From: JADKBO01 sp965230345
GTDB lineage: Bacteria; Bacteroidota; Bacteroidia; Chitinophagales; Saprospiraceae
Direction of reading: 5' to 3'
NCBI GenBank assembly: GCA_965230345.1
Contig: CBDDKR010000001.1
Location: 558,001-622,000 of the forward strand
Length of the DNA: 64,000 nucleotides
The translations under genes and the position numbers were made by a program. Positions 61,403-64,000 of the stretch are shown one piece after another. The notes under the pieces are model-generated. The model saw nothing but the letters and a program-made list of their open reading frames with translations. It was not told the DNA's origin and searched no databases. Within the stretch, counting starts at the first letter, position 1. The number at the start of each line of letters is the position of its first letter.

Positions 61403-62212
61403 ATGAAAGACCATAAATCGGATTTAATAGCTAGGAAAATTTCGGATCAAATATCATTAGATGGTAATGTCGAAAAGGAAGTATGGAAGAAGGCTCAATG
61501 GAGTAATAGATTTGTTGATATGGTAAGTGGTCAACTAGGAATGTACAATACTCAAGCTGCTATATTATGGAATGAAACTCATCTTTATATTGCATTTAAA
61601 GTTGAAGAGCCGTTTGTAGAAGCTAGATTAACTGAACGAGATAGTATTCTTTTTTTAGAGAATGTTTTAGAGGTATTAATCGATGGTGGAGATTGTTATT
61701 ATGAATTGCAAGTGAATGCTGCTAATACCATTTATGAAGTCTTTTTTATTTGGAAAGATGCTTATCAAAAAGGGGGAAGGTTTGATGTTCCTCAATTTGA
61801 TGTACATCAAAAAGAAGCTTATGCTTTTGGAGGTGATTATGATCGTCAAGGAAAAACTTTTTGGAAGGGAAGTCATCCCAGAGGAATACGGTGGGCATTT
61901 ACCAACTTTGATTTAGATGGATTGGAAACTGCCGTGAAAGTTGATGGTGTTCTTAACGATAACTCAAGTGTAGATAAAGGATGGAGTTTAGAAATTAGCA
62001 TTCCTTGGGAAAGTTTAGAATTAATGGCCAATGGAAGGAGTATTCCTCCATCAAATGGAGATGTATGGTCTATATTTTTGGGAAGATTCCAAAAATTAAT
62101 AACAGGAGGAAATGAAGTACAGCCTCATCCCGCAATGGTATTAAAATGTCATGGAGTTTACGATACTCATTTACCTGAAAAATGGAGTCGTATAGAGTTC
62201 GTCTCGATTTGA
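61403..62212 (+). CDS. CBM9-like carbohydrate-binding family protein
   Basis: A 269-residue protein without signal peptide. The pattern ISLDGNVEKEVWKKAQWSNR, AAILWNETHLYIAFKVEEPF, RDSILFLENVLEVLIDGGDC and WSLEISIPWESLELM is typical of CBM9-like sugar-binding domains of Bacteroidota. The absence of a secretion signal is unusual for this family; the ATG used is the only good start seen. Confidence 0.85.
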   Translation: MKDHKSDLIARKISDQISLDGNVEKEVWKKAQWSNRFVDMVSGQLGMYNTQAAILWNETHLYIAFKVEEPFVEARLTERDSILFLENVLEVLIDGGDCYYELQVNAANTIYEVFFIWKDAYQKGGRFDVPQFDVHQKEAYAFGGDYDRQGKTFWKGSHPRGIRWAFTNFDLDGLETAVKVDGVLNDNSSVDKGWSLEISIPWESLELMANGRSIPPSNGDVWSIFLGRFQKLITGGNEVQPHPAMVLKCHGVYDTHLPEKWSRIEFVSI

Positions 62213-62424
62213 TAAAACTGTGATACGGATTAGGATTGGTGAAAATGGCTTAATTGAAGTTGCAAATGAGCTTAACTAATTTAGTTCATTATTTCGAATC
62301 CACTAAATAGCAGGCGGTTTATGTCTTAAGTCATTTCGATTTCGAATACTTATAAAAGGAAGCTAAACTCGGAGTGGTTTCGTTAAGAAAGTAGTCTTAT
62401 GAATCCAATTAAAGCCCGTTGTAC

Positions 62425-63015
62425 ATGTTCAGATCGATATTTTTGTTAATAGCCTTTTTATTTCTGAATACATCATACGGTCAAGATGTAAAAACACATT
62501 CTCTTTTCTTCGCTGGAGAGCTTAATCTCGGAAATTTTAGAGGTGTAGATTTTAGTGCTAATTATGCCTACAAAGAAAAGTATTCATTCAGCCTAAGAAC
62601 ATCAGTTAATTTTAGAAAATCACATTCGACTCCAGATAATTATTCCAGCGGATTATTTACAGGAATTCTGACTCTAGGATTGGATTCACCAAAAGATATT
62701 TTAGGGATACATTATTTTACTTTTGGTCGATTATTTAAACAGAATATTAAAGGAACGAAACGATTCAATATTCAAATTGGATTGTCTTATACAACAGTCG
62801 AATATCCTTATGATTTTAATTTTGTGGGCGGGTTATTTGTTAGGAATTATACATGGAATTACAATAGAATGGGGACTATAGGTTTATTAATCAATCCCAA
62901 AATAGAATACCCTAGATATAATTACATAGGATTTACTATCTCTCCTTTTATTCATATAAATCGCTATGAAGTTTTTTTTGGATTCGGATTTGGATCAATG
63001 ATTCTTTATGGATAG
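62425..63015 (+). CDS. Outer-membrane beta-barrel-like protein
   Basis: A 196-residue protein from ATG 62425 with signal peptide (SIFLLIAFLFLNTSYGQ). Strand-like aromatic-polar patterns (VDFSANYAYKEKYSFSLRTS, FNIQIGLSYTTVEYPYDFNF, EVFFGFGFGSMILYG) indicate a small barrel. No family assigned. Confidence 0.75.
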   Translation: MFRSIFLLIAFLFLNTSYGQDVKTHSLFFAGELNLGNFRGVDFSANYAYKEKYSFSLRTSVNFRKSHSTPDNYSSGLFTGILTLGLDSPKDILGIHYFTFGRLFKQNIKGTKRFNIQIGLSYTTVEYPYDFNFVGGLFVRNYTWNYNRMGTIGLLINPKIEYPRYNYIGFTISPFIHINRYEVFFGFGFGSMILYG

Positions 63016-63105
63016 GACTAGGTTAAATACCAGATTTGGCATTAGTGGGGCGAACTAGTATGAGAGGATTGATTACAAAATGCGATTAGTTTTGTACATT
63101 GGAAT

Positions 63106-63975
63106 ATGATATTAAAACATGTAATTCATAATGTTCCCGAATTACCCAATCCGATCCGATTACAAGAGTATGGTGTTGGAATTTTTAGCGAAGCTCTTAC
63201 TAAATCGGCCCTAAAAAAGGCATTGAAGAAAAAATATCTATTTGTTGATGGTGCAATTGCCTATTCTTCTACTTGGATCAAAGGTGGAGAAATCATCGAA
63301 TTTAAAATGCACGAAGAAGTTAGTAAAGTATTCGAATGGCCTCTTGAAATATTATTCGAAGATGAATACCTCGCTATAATCAATAAACCTGCAGGAATTC
63401 TTGTAAGTGGAAATGCGTTTCGAACCATTGCCAATGCCTTACCTCATAACTTATCATTTAGTAAAATGTCTGATGCGACACTGCCTCAACCCGTTCATAG
63501 GTTAGATTTTGCTACTACAGGAGCTTTATTGATAGGAAAAACTCATGACAGTATTAGGATACTGAATAAAATGTTTGAATTCAAAGAAATTAGTAAATCC
63601 TACTTAGCTATAACTATTGGAAAAATGATTCAATTGGGATCTATATCAGATGACATAGATATGAAGGCGTCTAGAACAGATTTCGAGGTTAAAAAGTCTA
63701 TTTCTTCATTAAAATACGATAGTTTAAACCTAGTACAACTTCATCCTCAAACAGGAAGAAGACATCAAATAAGAAAACACTTGGCGGGAATTGGTAATCC
63801 AATTTTAGGGGATAAAGATTATGGTCTAAAAGGATTAATATTAAAAGGAAAAGGATTGTTTTTACATGCTTATTCCCTTGCATTTATACATCCATTTTTA
63901 AATGAAGAAATAAGTGTCCAAGCTAAGCTTCCGCTGAAATTCAAAAAGATATTTCCAGAAACTAATATAGATTAA
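63106..63975 (+). CDS. RluA-family pseudouridine synthase
   Basis: A 289-residue protein. An S4-like N-terminal part (LKKALKKKYLFVDGAIAYSS) is followed by the RluA core: YLAIINKPAGILVSGN, then the catalytic HRLDFATTGALLIGKTHD and LHPQTGRRHQIRKHLAGIGN. RluA enzymes convert uridine to pseudouridine in rRNA or tRNA; the exact site is not clear from the sequence. The gene ends 25 bases before the window end. Confidence 0.92.
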   Translation: MILKHVIHNVPELPNPIRLQEYGVGIFSEALTKSALKKALKKKYLFVDGAIAYSSTWIKGGEIIEFKMHEEVSKVFEWPLEILFEDEYLAIINKPAGILVSGNAFRTIANALPHNLSFSKMSDATLPQPVHRLDFATTGALLIGKTHDSIRILNKMFEFKEISKSYLAITIGKMIQLGSISDDIDMKASRTDFEVKKSISSLKYDSLNLVQLHPQTGRRHQIRKHLAGIGNPILGDKDYGLKGLILKGKGLFLHAYSLAFIHPFLNEEISVQAKLPLKFKKIFPETNID

Positions 63976-64000
63976 GGAGTCATCAATGAATGATTAAGAA

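Overview
The window is AT-rich DNA from a Bacteroidota (Cytophaga-Flavobacterium-Bacteroides) chromosome. Several features point there: secreted proteins ending in type IX secretion (T9SS) sorting domains with PNP motifs, lipoproteins with short signal peptides, promoters of the TAnnTTTG type, IS982, IS481 and IS3 family elements, and weak or absent Shine-Dalgarno sites. The species cannot be named from the sequence. I found no rRNA, tRNA or CRISPR array.

Positions 1 to about 41,480 form one continuous integron-type gene-cassette array. I count 45 attC-like recombination sites, one of them defective, all in the same orientation. Almost every gene here is on the + strand, with its attC directly after it. 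The decisive evidence is internal: the first 7-10 bases of each cassette (starting at GTT) are the reverse complement of the box that opens that cassette's own 3' attC. For example, GTTACATTC at 1810 pairs with GAATGTAAC at 2635, and GTTCTCAGGA at 5377 pairs with TCCTGAGAAC at 7588. No integron integrase lies in the window. By orientation intI and attI should be to the left, unless this is an integrase-less cluster.

The cargo falls into five groups. (1) Toxin-antitoxin and Fic modules: two HigBA pairs, DUF433/DUF5615, XRE/AbiEii nucleotidyltransferase, VapBC-like, and two Fic proteins; each has a cassette-borne promoter close to the start codon. (2) Many exported proteins: lipoproteins, T9SS cargo, an M43 metalloprotease, WG-repeat, LRR and MORN proteins. 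(3) Small enzymes and regulators: a PP2C phosphatase with a tiny membrane protein, a PhyH dioxygenase, an alpha/beta hydrolase, an ADP-ribosylglycohydrolase, a Crp/Fnr-like regulator, and SnoaL-like and ABM-like proteins. (4) Membrane proteins, including a YiaA-like one. (5) Cassettes without a credible gene. The last group includes a ~420 bp family (type A) in 14 copies, a ~430 bp family (type B) in three full copies and one truncated copy, and a GATC-rich singleton. A 178 bp element occurs in three apparently identical copies, each 9 bases after a cassette cut point.

The array ends where a truncated type B cassette meets an internally deleted IS3-family element (41485-42180). The stretch from 42.2 to 47.4 kb is decayed or IS-disturbed: a kelch-repeat lipoprotein pseudogene with two lesions, and a beta-lactamase-family gene split by an intact IS982 element with a 5 bp target duplication. 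From 47.5 kb onward the genome looks ordinary. It holds a minus-strand operon (AraC regulator, tandem DJ-1/PfpI protein, HD hydrolase), then plus-strand genes for an AraC regulator, a DUF4242 protein, a TPR lipoprotein, a di-haem cytochrome c peroxidase, a 946-residue secreted protein with an 8-G tract, a lipocalin-like lipoprotein, a secreted T9SS serine hydrolase, a CBM9-like protein, an outer-membrane barrel and an RluA-type pseudouridine synthase.
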